This document shows, piece by piece, positions 12,660 through 25,282 of a DNA stretch of 64,000 nt (position 1 is its first letter; each line of letters begins with the position of its first letter). Made by a program: the position numbers and the translations under genes. A model generated the notes under the pieces. That model saw only the letters and a program-made list of their open reading frames with translations. It ran no database searches and had not been told where the DNA came from. Source of the stretch: Piezodorus guildinii (lineage: Eukaryota > Arthropoda > Insecta > Hemiptera > Pentatomidae); the NCBI GenBank assembly GCA_023052935.1, contig CM041298.1, forward strand, positions 65,373,838-65,437,837, written 5' to 3'.

Positions 12660-13044
12660 TATTGTATATATATAACCTGTACGATCACAATGAATCACCA
12701 TAACCTTCCTAATCCACAACATTACAAATAACATTTGTGCATAAGTTTATGCGCTTATAATTTCTTTCCGATTGTCCGGCTTATTTTATTGCATATTAAC
12801 TTTTCTTAATTCTTGCGCTTTCCAGAGGTATATATACGTCTATGTTACTAATTATATTTCATGAATAATTTTTTGATGACTTGGTCGCAGAAACATTATT
12901 TTTCCCGTTTAAAGGAAAGCTAAATTTCAATTGATTTTACTTGTAAACCTTCAGGAAACAGTGCCCTAAATAATGGTGAGCAACGTAACAAAATCCGTCC
13001 AGTGGTTAAGAAGGAGTTAGCGGAAACCAAAATCCTGCTATCAT

Positions 13045-13065
<21 letters not shown>
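12660..13065 (-). repeat. Family Z repeat, copy 1
   Basis: It is a reverse-orientation relative of 42560-42977: GTCCAGTGGTTAAGAAGGAG here mirrors CTCCTTCTAAACCACTGGAC there. It ends in TA repeats. Confidence 0.6.
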
Positions 13066-13076
<11 letters not shown>

Positions 13077-13189
13077 AATATATATAAAAGATAATTTATT
13101 TACCAAGCATATATATTTATGATAATGTGTAAACAGGAGTAAAAGAAGAAGAAAAACATTAAGTTATAGAAGTGTTTCGTAATTTTTTA

Positions 13190-13945
13190 TTGTCTTTTGA
13201 AAACTAATAATAATTTAAAACCTGGTAAAGAAATAGGACTCGAATTAAATACCGATAAGACGAAATATATGATTAGTAGCATAAACGGTTGTTACCTTGG
13301 TGATATTGATATATCAGGGCATACTTTTGAACACGTAGAGAAATTCAAGTATTTAGGTTCAATGATAACAAGAAAAAATGAAATCCAGGAAGAAATAAAG
13401 TCCCGGTTAAAGGTGGGAAATGCCTGTTATTATTCAGTTGCTAAGTTACTTAGCTCGCGGCTTCTATCTAAAAACTTAAAGGTCAGAATCTATAAAACTA
13501 ATATTCTTCCGACAGTTCTTTACGGATGTGAAACGTGGCCGCTTACTTTGAAGGATGAACAACGGTATATGGTTTTCAAAACTAAGGTACTGCGTAAAAT
13601 ATTTGGTCCGAAGAGAGATGAGGCCACTGGGGAGCTTAGAAGGTTGCACAATGCGGAATTGCGGAGCTTGTATTCTGTGAATATAATTGAGTTGATAGCA
13701 TCGCGGAGACTCAAACGGGCGAGTAAAGTTGTTGGGCTCGGTGAGGAACGGATTCCGAGAAAGTTGGTATTAGCTGATCCGACTGGTAGGCGTCCGAAAT
13801 GTAGGCCGAAGCGTCGATGGGAGAATTGCGTTAAGGCTGATCTCGGGGCTTGGGCTTGAATAGTGAACATTGGACGAGTCTGTGTAGGCGGAATTTGGTG
13901 GTATCGGCATCGAACCTTCGGGTTCGGTAAACCTATTATTATTAT
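13190..13945 (+). pseudogene. RTE-type LINE, 5'-truncated 3' end with long open frame
   Basis: ORF 13197-13859 (220 aa; the ORF start is not a true start) covers the end of the RT palm and the C-terminal domain: GKEIGLELNTDKTKYMISS, FKYLGSMITRKNEIQ, YGCETWPLTLKDEQR, LRKIFGPKRDEATGE. The catalytic YADD lies upstream of the truncation. The element ends in an (ATT)n tail. It is the least damaged of the three RTE-type pieces over this part. Confidence 0.85.
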
Positions 13946-14158
13946 TTTGAAAATTAATCAGAATTGTATTTTATTTTTTAGTCTGAGCTATGTACACGAG
14001 TATAATGATTATTAATTTTTTGATTATTATTTGTATATTTTTAAAAACATGTTTACAGTCATTATTTTGAACTTCTGTATTGATTTATTATAATTTTAAT
14101 TTGTATTTGTTATTTATCTATTTTTTTATTTACTTATTATACACACTTATTATACGTA

Positions 14159-14160
<2 letters not shown>

Positions 14161-14219
<59 letters not shown>
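14161..14219. repeat. (TA)n microsatellite
   Basis: Pure TA run. Confidence 0.95.
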
Positions 14220-14224
<5 letters not shown>

Positions 14225-14939
14225 TATAGATATATATTTATATAAAGCTGAGGAGCGGTGTACATAAAATGTTTTGCACTTTTTGTTTATATTCCAGCAT
14301 TGCCCAGTCAGGCGACCTATTTCTTTTTCCTAACACTATTCGCAATGTTCGAATTATGTTTATAAATTAAATTATGGTACAAACTATGTCACGTTTTATT
14401 ATTTAAAATAAAGTCCTTTTCAACTGCATGTAAGACGGACAGAAAGAGTTCTTGGGTCATTCATAAATAAGTTTAAGAGTTTTTTCCAACTCGAATCTAA
14501 TTTTAAAAAAATTTTAGTTGGGTGTTCAATGAAATTTAGTGTGCTAATTACTTTAATTTCTCATTAAATCAAAGTAAAAATTATAATGTTGGCCTAAAGG
14601 CACAATACACGAATGATACACTCATTAATTATACTAAGTTATCAACTCCAAAATATAAACATAAGAGAAGAAAACATATTATATTATAAAGATTCCAAAA
14701 TAGTAGGCCTAATGTTATTATAAAGCTGAAGAGTTTGTTTGTTTGTTTGAACGCGCTAATCTCAGAAACTACTGGTTGAAATTGAAAAATTCTTTTTAAG
14801 AATCAGTAGAAAATCTGGAAAAACCGGGAGAAATTGACCTCGCATCCCAACGATTCCAAATGATTTACCTTTAAATTTTAAAATAATTCAATTTCTTGTT
14901 AAGTTAACTTTTGTAGTAACAATTAATAAGTTAGGAATC

Positions 14940-15502
14940 GATTGTATCCATCCTCGTGGAATAAACTATGTTTACACACTGAATTTGTCTTTATTGAGGA
15001 TCAGTAATGTAGTTTATTGCAAACCAACAGAAGTGACGGTTCGGATCATTTTCGGCCTATTATGCTGTTTAAAAAAAAAAAAAAGGGAAAAAAGAAAGAT
15101 TCGTGCCATGTATGGCAGCGATTCAATTTCTGATAGCTCAGTTCAAAAGTGGTTTTCGCGGTTTAGATCAGGAGATTTCAATCTGGATGACCAACCCTGG
15201 GCTGGCCAGAGTTCAACTCTTGACATCGAGAATATTATGACGGTCATCAAAAATAATCCACGAATTACTGTTCGTGAGATAGCTTCGGAGTTAAGAGCCT
15301 GCAAATCGACCGTTTTTGATCATCTAAAGAAGGTCGGGTACGTTTGTCGTTTCGACGTTTGGGTTCCTCATGGGCTCAGTGAAAGGAATCTTATTGAAAG
15401 GATTTCATGTTGTGATTTGCTGCTGAAACAAAAATGTGGAGGATCCATATTTCAAACAAGTTGTTACTGGTGACGAAAAATAGATTCTATACATCAACAT
15501 TA
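14940..15502 (+). pseudogene. Mariner, 5' half (interrupted)
   Basis: Frame 14985-15473 contains the HTH region VQKWFSRFRSGDFNLDDQ, then IVREIA-like helix 2 (RITVREIASELRACKSTVFDHL) and DVWVPHGLSERN. It is then cut by the LINE at 15503. The target sequence ACATCAACATTA lies at 15491-15502. Confidence 0.85.
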
Positions 15503-18500
15503 ATAATATAATAATAATAATAGGCTTAGCGAACCCGAAGGTTCGATGCCGATACCACCAAATTCCGCCTACACAGACTCGTCTAATGTTCACCATTCAA
15601 GCCCAAGCTCCCGAGATCAGCCTTAACGCAATCTTCCCATCTCCGCTTCGGCCTACCTTTCGGACGCCTACCAGTCGGATCAGCAAATACCAACTTTCTC
15701 GGAATCCGCTCGTCATCGAGCCCAACAACTTTACTCGCCCATTTGAGTCTCCGCGATGCAATCAGCTCAATTATATTCACAGGATACAAGTTCCGCAATT
15801 CCGCGTTGTGCAACCTTCTAAACTCTCCAGTGGCCTCATCTCTCTTCGGACCAAATATTTTACGCAATACCTTATTTTCGAAAACCTTAAGCCGTTGTTC
15901 ATCCTTCAAAGTAAGCGGCCACGTTTCACATCCGTAAAGAATCGTTGGAAGAATAATAGTTTTATAAATTCTAATCTTTAAGTTTTTAGATAGAAGCCGC
16001 GAACTAAGTAACTTAGCAACTGAATAATAACACGCATTTCCCACCTTTAACCGGGACTTTATTTCTTCCTGGATCTCATTTTTTCTAGTTATAATTTAAC
16101 CTAAATACTTGAATTTCTCTACGAGTTCAAAAGTATGACCTGATACATCAATATCACCAAGATCGACACCGTTTATGCTACTAATCATATACTTCGTCTT
16201 ATCGGTATTTAATTCGAGTCCTATTTCTTTACCGGTTTTTATTAACACACTTGTATTTAGTTGTATGGTTTCCGTGTCATCACCTAGCAGTACCAGATCA
16301 TCGGCATACCCCAAAACCGGAATCTTGTCACCCATATTTAAGGCTTTATCGGTACACATCACCTTTTCTATGACATATTCTAAAGCTATATTAAATAACA
16401 CAGGTGAAAGGGAGTCACCCTGTTTCAAATCCGATCGCACCTCAAATCTCTCGGAATAATTATGACCGATTCTAACTTTATGGAATGTTTCCAACAAACA
16501 CATCTCTACTAGGTTTACTAACTTTCTAGGTATTCCCTGTTCAATCATGATGTTATATAGCTTCTGACGGTCTATTGAATCATAAGCCTTTTTAAAATCG
16601 ATATAAAGTGGATGGACTACACCGTTGTATTCCAATTTTTTCTCTAATATTTGACGTAAGGAAAATATTTGGTCAATAGTCGAGCGATTCCGCCTAAAAC
16701 CACATCGGTAATCTCCGATAATTTCCTCAGCGTATTCCGTGATTCGACTAGTTTGAATTGACGAGAATATTTTATAGCATACTGGGAGAAGAGAGATCCC
16801 ACGATAGTTGTTACAATCCGACCTCGGTCCTTTTTTGTGAATCGGAATAAGTATTGATTCTTTCCATTCTTCGGGCATTTTTTCAGTTTCCCAGATCTAT
16901 TTAACTAAAAAATGTATTTTGGAAACGCCCGCTTCTCCACACGCCTTGATTAATTCACTCGTGATATTATCATTTCCTGCAGCCTTATAACGTTTTAATT
17001 TTCCTATCGCCATTTCGACTTCCTCTTTACTCGGTGCGTCTATCCATGTTTCAGCGCTCTGATATTCAGAGAGAGGAGATTGATTATTATTTTCCGTATT
17101 TAAGATGCCGTCAAAGTGTTGTTTAAATGTATTTAATATCTCAGAAGGATCAGCAATTATATTGTTATTTGCATCTTTAACCGCATTCAATAGCGGTTCA
17201 AATCTTTTACGCGATTTGTTTATACCTTTGTACATCTCTCTTACGTTATTTTCGTTTCTGTGTTTTTCTATTTCTATTATTTTGCCTTTAAGATACTCTC
17301 TTTTCTTATTTTTTAAGAGTTTTGAAGTTTCATTCTTTACTAACCGAAAATAAGCCACATTATTATCGCTTGGATTATTTAAGGAATTCAGTTTAGCGGT
17401 TTTTCTATTTTCGCACATATTTTGACAATCCCTGTCGAACCAATGTTTGTTCTTTTTATTTTCGATTTTTCCAAGGCATAAATTACCGACCTCTTTAATA
17501 TCATCCCTGATCCCTTCCCATAATTTGTTTACATCTTTGTGTTCCTCGTCTGAAGATTCCAAAGCTTCGAACCGATTTTTTACTTCTATCCCGAATTGTT
17601 TTCTAATTTCGAGGTTGTTCAATTTAACTAAATCAAAATTCTCGGGGCGAATATAGTTCGGTGTTTTCTTTTTTGTATTTAGTTTTTGTTGAAGTTTCGC
17701 GATTACTAATTCATGATCAGAACTGCATTCTGCACCCCGATACGATCTCACGTTAATTATGCTACTTTGCCATATGTTTTGTATTAAAACATGATCGATT
17801 TGATTCCGTGTTTGTCCATCCGGCGATGTCCACGTATACTTATGAATATCCTTATGTTTAAGCGTAGTACTTTTGATTACTAGGTTTTTTGAAATAGCAA
17901 AGTTTAATAGTCGGGTCCCATTATCATTATTATATTCGTGCAAACTTTCTTTACCGATTGTAGGTCGATATACTTCTTCCCTTCCAACCTTTGCGTTCGC
18001 GTCGCCTAGTATTATCTTAATGTAATTTCGCGGTAACTTATCGTAAACCGACTCTAGTTTATCATAAAATTCGCATTTTACTTCATCATCACTGTCTTCG
18101 GTGGGAGAATGAATGTTTATAAACGCGATTTTTAAACCAACGCCCTTGAAATATAGCAACCGATATTCTTTCACCAAAGAACTGTACGTCCCGTAATGCG
18201 GAAAGAAATCTATTCCTAATCAGAAACCCGGTACCTAGACAATAATTAACGCTCCCCCCGTACCAAATAGTATACTTTCCTTCTTTTAACGAACCCCTTG
18301 TAATGCAATGATATCTAAATGGTACCCCTTAACTTCATTCGTGACCGACTTTAACCCACCTGCCGTATTTAAACTTCTAACGTTCCACGTCCCTATTGTT
18401 AGATCTCTAATTTTCATCTTGCGCCATGATTCCCCTGAAGCAGTCCCCACCCGGAGACCCGAACGGGAGACTAGTTTACCTCCGGATAATGAGCGTTTTA

Positions 18501-18731
18501 CCTCAGAGGAATCCATGACTTTAGGTGATATTTTGTGAACTTAAATATGTGAGTAGGGCGTTCGAACCTACGTCACACCCTCCAGCAAGCCTGGGGGGCC
18601 GCTCTCATTGTTGGTCAGCGAGTCCATCGGACTTAGCCGGGAGGAGCTTCCGAGGAAATTCCACCGACCATCCCCACATCCGCCACCCGTGGGACGCTCC
18701 CCATACGCGGTAATGAGATCCGCGCGAGGCT
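15503..18731 (-). mobile_element. Full-length RTE-type non-LTR retrotransposon, inactive
   Basis: The 3229-bp insert is bounded by a 12-bp target duplication, ACATCAACATTA (15491-15502 and 18732-18743). It reads on the minus strand. A GC-rich 5' leader is followed by an endonuclease region (TIGTWNVRSLNTAGG; GDANAKVG; NQIDHVLI; SSDHELV), an RT region (PEEWKESILIPIHKKG; NYRGISLLPVCYKI; DFKKAYDSID; LGYADDLVLLGDD) and a C-terminal domain, then a short (ATT)n tail. This order and length fit the RTE clade. The 5' end looks complete, so this was a full-length insertion. Confidence 0.9.
15583..18516 (-). pseudogene. Endonuclease-reverse transcriptase polyprotein, broken
   Basis: The segments 18516-18286 (EN start), 18177-16897 (EN rest, linker, RT start), 16878-16096 (RT core) and 16044-15583 (C-terminal domain) lie in one reading frame but are separated by stops. 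There is a stop after LQGVR and frameshift damage to about 18178, a TAG after HFLVK, and a TAA after FKYLG. EN catalytic-type motifs and the YADD box remain. The breaks mean it cannot make the full protein. Confidence 0.88.
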
Positions 18732-18743
18732 ACATCAACATTA

Positions 18744-19225
18744 GCCGAAAAAAATCTTCTGGTTGCCACACCAAAGAAAGGTGATGCTCAGTATTTGGTG
18801 GGATTGGAAGGGACCCATACATTTTGAGCTCCTTCCATAAAACCAAACTATAAATACGGACCTTTACTCCGCCCAGTTAGATCGATTGAAGGCCGCAATT
18901 AAAGAGAAACGGCCAGAGTTGGCGAGTCGGAAATGAGTGCTATTCCGCTAAGACAACGCTAGGCCCCATGTGTCTTTAACGACTCGGCAAAATTTATTAA
19001 GCCTCGGATGGGAGGTTTTAGCCGCCGTTCTTTTTTGACATTGCTCCTTCGGATTTCCATCTTTTTTGTTCTCTCGAAAATTTTCAACAAAGGAAATCCT
19101 ACTCTTCTGAAGATGACGTCAAGACGGATCTTTTATTGTTTTCAAGGAGTAAGGACACTGATTTTTGGAAAAATGGGATTAATTAATTATGTCGTTGGGA
19201 AAGGGTAATCGCTAACAGGGATAAC
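18744..19225 (+). pseudogene. Mariner, 3' half (interrupted)
   Basis: It continues after the LINE with LVGLEGTHTF- and WWDWKGPIHFELLP-like frames, DNARPHVS (second catalytic Asp context) and the C-terminal WEK-like end around 19190. There are several stops. With 14940-15502 it makes one old mariner copy. Confidence 0.8.
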
Positions 19226-19554
19226 TATTTTATAGATTAAATAAATAAATTTAAAACTCTTCATCAATTTTAATTTTTGTCCAAATTTCTCTACGAACTT
19301 TCCGGAAAACCCAATATTCTTTTAAAAACGTCTTAATATCGATCATAATAACAGAAATTGACGCAGAGGAAGTCGCGAGCAACAGCTAGTGATTTTATAA
19401 ATGTCTGTAATTTTTTTAATTGATGTTCACACATTAATTCTAAATAATATGTAGTGCATTGTCAATGTATTCTGATTTTGCAGATGTATTCTATATAAAT
19501 AAAGCTTTTATATTTACTTTTAAAAAATAAATAAATATTCTACGTTCTCTTTAA

Positions 19555-20240
19555 CATGAAAGTCTGTGTCCACATTACACCTAAAGGGAAATATAATTTA
19601 GTGTATAAAGTCTGTGTCCACCATTACACCTAAAGAGGAAAAATAATAAAATTAGTGGTATAAAAGTCTGTTCCACCATTACACCTAAAGAGGAAAAATA
19701 ATAAATTATGGTATATAAAGTCTGTGTCCACCATTACACCTAAAGAGGAAAAATAATAAAATTTAGTGGTATATAAAGTCTGTGTCCACCATTACACCTA
19801 AAGAGGAAAAATAATAAAATTTAGTGGTATATAAAGTCTGTGTCCACCATTACACCTAAAGAGAAAAAAAAATAAAATTTAGTGGTATATAAAGTCTGTG
19901 TCCACCATTACACCTAAAGAGAAAAAATAATAAAATTTAGTGGTATATAAAGTCTGTGTCCACCATTACACCTAAAGAGGAAAAATAATAAAATTTTAGT
20001 GGTATATAAAGTCTGTGTCCACCATTACAACTAAAGAGGAAAAATAATAAAATTTAGTGGTATATAAAGTCTGTGTCCACCATTACACCTAAAGAGGAAA
20101 AATAATAAAATTTAGTGGTATATAAAGTCTGTGTCCATCATTACACCTAAAGAGGAAAAATAATAAAATTTAGTGGTATATAAAGTCTGTGTCCACCATT
20201 ACACCTAAAGAGGAAAAATAATAAAATTTAGTGGTATATA
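19555..20240. repeat. 58-bp minisatellite, about 12 units
   Basis: The unit contains AAAGTCTGTGTCCACCATTA, CACCTAAAGAGGAAAAATAA and AATTTAGTGGTATAT. The first three units are shorter or degenerate; the last eight or so are almost identical, with single-base changes and runs of A varying by one or two. The lack of unique spacers excludes a CRISPR array. Confidence 0.95.
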
Positions 20241-20739
20241 TCTTATATAATAAGAAATTAGAAAGGACAATTTTTCTTGAATCGATATTTAAAACCAGGA
20301 GCCTTTAAAACGTGTAATCCATGCAAGGTCTTGAGAAAAAGGTACATTTCTTTATTATTATTTTTTAAATCTTTTTTTGTTTTGAAAAATTAAGAACTGG
20401 AGAAATAATAAAAGACACGAGTTGTATAAATGGAGCTGATACAGCAATGTCTCCGGTAGCTGATTGTAGTAATCCTAAACTTCCTCTTGAATCTCATTTA
20501 TCATTCTCCTCTTCGATATTTCGGTACAGTAGTGTCGTTGCAAATTTATATATCTATTTCATTTATTTGTAAGGATTTTTCATTATATTTTTTATGGCCT
20601 CCCAGATCCGTCCGTTAGTCCTCGATTTCTTTAACCATATCTCATCTTCACCATCCATATATTTTTCAATAAAATATGAAGTAAGGAAATTATTTGCGAT
20701 CGATAAATGTTCGAATTCAAGTTTTCCAAAGAAATGCTC
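20241..20739. other. Spacer, nothing recognised
   Basis: The plus-strand ORF at 20594-20809 has no recognisable domain and runs into family X sequence, so it is not called as a gene. Confidence 0.45.
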
Positions 20740-21730
20740 GTTTCATTGTTCTATGAGACCAAATGACGGAGTTCCGCAAAACAAGTGTACGTATACGTGT
20801 GTGTGGTAAGTCTATAACAATAACTGAAAGTAGTACGAAACTGAAATTTCATATTTAAGACAACTTTACGCCCGTGATGTTACAGCATTTTTTAAATCAT
20901 AATTGGCCACTTTATACCATGCATTTTGCATCTTTTTACGATTTTCTTATAAACGGCTCTAACGATTTTGATTAAACTAACTAAATCGATTAATGGGCCT
21001 TAATATCATGTATGTAATATATTATATTAATAATATATTACATACCTTAATATCATGTAAATTAATAAATTTAATGGGCCTTAATATCATGTATGTTTTG
21101 TTCGAATTGAAATAGTCTGACAGGGCTTAAATGCCGATATTTTTCTCCTTTGAAGTACCTTTTATTTTGTAGATACTAAAAAAATAACAACATAATCTTG
21201 TTATTAACGATAAAAAATCTGGTGCGGGCAACACACGACTTTCACTTATCTCCATTTTTGAAATCAATGAAAGAATTTTCAAATACAGTTAAAGAAAATA
21301 TTTTTTCAGTTTTCTTCTTTAGTTGGGTATCGAATTTATTCAATTTATATATTTACCTGTTTTTCATCAGCGTTAACAAGATAATCTAGTTATTATTATT
21401 GAATCTACAAAATTAAAGGTACTTTAGAGGAAGAAAATTTAAAATATCGGCATTTAAACCCTGTCAGACCATTTTTATCCAAATAAAACCTACATGATAT
21501 TAAAGCCCATTAAGGTTTACATCGATATAGCGAGTTTAATCAAAATCGTCGGAACCGTTTTCGAGAAAATCGAAAAAAGGTGCAAAATGCATGGTATAAA
21601 GTGCCTCTTCTGGTAAGCTCATTTTGATGAAAAAAGTTGTGTCACGTCTCGGGCGTATATTTGTCTTAAATATGAAATTTCAGTTTCATAGTACTTACCG
21701 TTTCCGCCCGGGAGTTACCACACACACACA

Positions 21731-21773
<43 letters not shown>

Positions 21774-22295
21774 ACACAGACCTTTTTGCGGGACTTGGTT
21801 ATTTGGACTCAGGGGACCCTAAAACGTGTATTTCCGTTGAAAACTGGAATTCGAAAATTTTCACGATCTCAATACTTCCCCTTACTATATATAGTAAGTG
21901 AAAGTAAAAAACAGGTAAATATATAAGTTCAACGAATCAGATCTTTAACTAAAGGAGAAAACTGCAAAAATATTTTTTATTTGTCGTTTTTGAACATAAG
22001 AACAGTAATGTTATTTATAGATGTATAATATACCGTTGGAAAGCTAAAGATTTTAGAAAAAATCTTATACACAAGCTCGTAAAAGCTAATAAAAAGTGAT
22101 GAAAAGCCGATGAAACTAACTATTTGTTGTAGATAATAATATAATAGACTATTGAATAAAACACGTTTCTATTAAAATTCACTATAATTAATTCTTTAAC
22201 AACTTATTTTTATCTCTAAATGTATTTAAAAATTCTCCAAAACTATTTAAATTTATTTTGACAACAGAGGTAAGTGGAAATCGAGTGTTTTTTAA
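20740..22295 (+). repeat. Family X repeat, copy split by another X copy
   Basis: The left part 20740-21213 and right part 21906-22295 join as one forward copy. The order matches 42978-43828 (AAATGCCGATATTTTTCTCC, then ATACCGTTGGAAAGCTAAAG, then GGAGGTAAGTGGAAATC). About 690 bp in the middle is a reverse X copy. A block near 21000-21090 is locally duplicated. Confidence 0.75.
21214..21905 (-). repeat. Family X repeat nested inside another X copy
   Basis: It begins TCTGGTGCGGGCAACACACG, ends TATATATAGTAAGTGAAAG, and contains a (CA)n tract at 21718-21780. Runs of A (AAAAA) flank both sides and may be the target duplication. Confidence 0.75.
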
Positions 22296-23040
22296 AATAT
22301 GTATACGTATTTGAGATTTAAGGGCATTTTAATATAGTTTGTAAACTATCTCTGTACAATCGCAGTCTTTCGATTCGTTGAAATAAGAGTCATTTAAAAG
22401 CAAAATGTCACTTAGTACGTCAACATTTAAGCTATTAATAATGATTATTGCCTGAGATTTATTGATTATTCCATAGCCTAAAGCTTTAACAGCAACATAC
22501 TCGTATGCTGATCAAGCAGAATTTAGCATAAATTTCAAAGACTCGAGAACAGTATATGTCAGAAATGTATTCCTGGTTTAGACTCTAGAGGTCATAGACA
22601 AGAATCTTACCCAACAGTTTACTATAAAACGCCGAGCGCATAGACAGACACTATAAACTATCTTCGACTGACATTTGGCCAGAGAGCGAGATCGATAGTA
22701 TCAAGCTGTCAAGAAAAAACAAGACACAACCAAAAATAAAAGCTTCGAAATAGCCAAACTTAAACTGATTTTTTAAACATAAATATACTTACTTGAAGAA
22801 AACCTGTTTTAAAGTTCACATCAGAGATTTATCGGCCTAAAAAACTGTAATTATTTTGATAAAAATGTAATAACAATAGTAAAATCACTGGTATATTTTC
22901 CCATACGGTCCTTCTCATGACAATCGTCAACAAACATAAATGGACCTCTACATACGACACCACGACAAATCTTTATGACGCTCATATATACATAAATAAA
23001 TATACATAAAAGGATCCCATCACCTCTTTCTTTTTTCTTA
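22296..23040. other. Spacer with one dispersed-repeat block
   Basis: 22340-22440 matches 11840-11960 inverted. No gene was seen. Confidence 0.4.
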
Positions 23041-23775
23041 AGATTTGTCTTCGGTACCTCTAGACGGTCACATGTGTCCCACCTCTATGATGAGTCAAAT
23101 TGGCTATTTCCCTCGATTCGAAGGCAATATTTCCTTGGTTCCTTTCTCTATCAAGTCATCCGCTCCCACCGCCCCTCTTACATCTATAGTCTCCTGCAAT
23201 TTAAACCCACAATCCATACTCTGGAAACCAGATCCCGTCTATCCGACCTCTATACGCCTTCCCATAGAACTAAAAAATATGAATTTTCCATCTTAGCCCG
23301 GTCCACTTTCTAATGGAATACTATCCCATCACACATCCGTCATGCTCCTTCCCATTCTTCTTTCAAATCTCTCCTTTTTAAACACCTTGTTGCTCCCCAA
23401 TCAGATGCCAACTAATGTCAGTACATCGATTAAAGTGATGTGAGAAATGTCTACACTTCATACCATAAATGATAGTAAAGTTTATTTTCATTTTATTTTC
23501 AATTATTCTAATGTTTTTTGTTGTTGTTTTTTGTTTTTTGTTTTTTTGGTTTGTTAGTTCTATATTACATTTAGATATTACTATATTTTTTTTTAATTTA
23601 TATTTTTCATTTCTCTCTCTATTCATCAATTAAAATAATTGTAAATAATTTTTGCAATCATTAATATTATTAGTTTTTTTATGTGTTTTTTGGTCAGTGT
23701 AATCATTATTTTTTTTGTACATGTGTATTATTCTCAAGGGACTTAGTCCCAGAATAAAGTTCTTTTTTCATTCAT
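23041..23775 (+). pseudogene. CR1/Jockey-group LINE, 3' end
   Basis: Forward frames give NWLFPSIRRQYFLGSFLYQ, HRPSYIYSLLQFKP and RSRLSDLYTPSHRTKKYEFS, matching the RT C-terminal extension of the LINEs at 24238-24648 and 50962-51387. The 3' UTR ends with GGGACTTAGTCCCAGAATAA and an ATTC-rich tail. Confidence 0.75.
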
Positions 23776-23799
23776 TCACCTCCTTTTTTTCCACATATC

Positions 23800-24033
23800 C
23801 TCACCCTATTCCTAAATAGTAATCTTAAAATGTTCCAACCGACTGTCAGTAATCTGGGAGTAACCTTCGACCAAACACTATCCTTCAAAAATCATATTTT
23901 CGAAATCACCTGTCGTACCTTTTCGACCTTAAAGCGACTGGATTCCCTTCGTCACCTATTCCCGCACGAAGCCCGAAATCTCCTCGTTAACACTCAATTA
24001 TTTAATCACTTCGACTACTGCTGTACGGTATAA
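23800..24033 (+). pseudogene. CR1/Jockey-group LINE, RT fragment
   Basis: ORF 23830-24033 reads VSNLGVTFDQTLSFKNHI, then LDSLRHLFPHEARNLL and FDYC, the segment after the RT active site. It is cut by the next LINE at about 24034. Confidence 0.8.
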
Positions 24034-24650
24034 TAATAATAATAAAATAAATAAATTCTTTATTATTCTGGGACAAGTCCCTTTGGAATAACATCTACAT
24101 AACATGTAAATTGGACTTTAGAGTCTTAGAGCAATTAATTATTTATAAACAATTTAACTAACAGAAAACAGACATACGCAAATATGTTGAAAATAGAATA
24201 AAATAGAGTCTATTACAATTTTGTTCTGACTGGATGATCATGAGATGAATGAATAAGCGGGATTTGAATGCAGGAAGAGAGTTGGAGTGACGGATAGAAA
24301 GAGGTTAGAATTCCATAGGATTGAGGATCCGATAAGGAACGATCTGTCAAAATGTGCAGATTGGTGGGCCGTTGTGTATAAATCTGAAGGCCTAGAACGT
24401 GTACAGCGGGAATGGACAGAGGATTTGAATTGTAAAAGGTTGAAAATGTATGATGGACGGCGGGATTGTATAACTTGGTATAGGATTGATGCAAGGAAAT
24501 ACCTCAGACGATTAGAAGGATAAAGCCACTTCAACTCCCTATAAAATTCAAGGTATACGGTGGTATATTTGGGGATCACGAGGTAAAAGTAACGCTTAAG
24601 TAACTGTTTTGACTGATTCATCATCGGGGTCCCTAGGTACACCTCCATAT
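24034..24650 (-). pseudogene. CR1/Jockey-group LINE, 3' end, inserted in reverse
   Basis: Reverse ORF 24648-24238 reads ELKWLYPSNRLRYFLASIL, SRRPSYIFNLLQFKSS and SVTPTLFLHS. The 3' end lies at about 24034 with AATAATAATAAAATAAATAA and the shared GGGACAAGTCCCTTTGGAAT hairpin-like end. Confidence 0.8.
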
Positions 24651-24960
24651 CCCAATGTTATGACGAGTTGAAGTGTCTTTACCCTTTCAATCGTTACAAG
24701 TATTTCCTTGCGTGATTCCTTTATCAAGCTATCCAATCCCGCCGTCCATCATACATTTTTAACCTTCTACAATTCAAATCCTCTATCCATCCTCGTTATA
24801 AATGTTCTAGGCTTCTAGATATATACACTTCGGCCCACTGAACTGCACATTTCGAAAGATCCTTTCTCATCCCTGATCCTCAATCCTATGGAATTCTTTT
24901 CACCCTTCTATCCGTCACTCCAACTCTCTACCTTCAAATCCCGTAAATTTATGGTAATCA
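24651..24960 (+). pseudogene. CR1/Jockey-group LINE, C-terminal fragment
   Basis: Forward frames (CYDELKCLYPFNRYKYFLA, SRRPSYIFNLLQFKSS) are the same protein part as the preceding reverse copy, making an inverted pair around 24650. It has internal stops. Confidence 0.7.
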
Positions 24961-25282
24961 TTTAATGAATATCAAGGTTCAATAGAATTGAAACAAGTTT
25001 TTTTTTCCCTTTGTTGTTGTTTTCTTCTCATTTAAATATGCCTATTTTATATCAGTAATTATTAACTTGTTTTTAGGTATTTTATTTACTCTAAGCACGT
25101 TTGTACATTCTGTATATTTTATTCTAAAGGAACATGTCCTAGGATTACAAAGAATGTATTTTTTTTTTTTTATAAATAAAATCGACTTATGTCTTATACC
25201 AATATCAGAAACAGAGTTAAAAGGAGGTGTACCGAGGGCCTCTACGACGCGACGAGTTCTATTAATAACCTTTCATGTCCAC

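Larger units (their letters stand above)
14693..19391 (+). mobile_element. Helitron-derived element hosting nested insertions
   Basis: The left part (ATTATAAAGCTGAAGAGTTT, CGCGCTAATCTCAGAAACTA, TCTGGAAAAACCGGGAG) matches the Helitron remnant at 39215-39465. The right end GAAGTCGCGAGCAACAGCTAG, before T, resembles the CTAG-T termini of Helitrons. Between them lie a mariner and, inside that, an RTE-type LINE. No Rep or helicase coding remains here. Confidence 0.65.

Noticed and set aside
19555..20240. Possible CRISPR array
   Set aside because: Units are contiguous without unique spacers, and the DNA is eukaryotic; it is a minisatellite.
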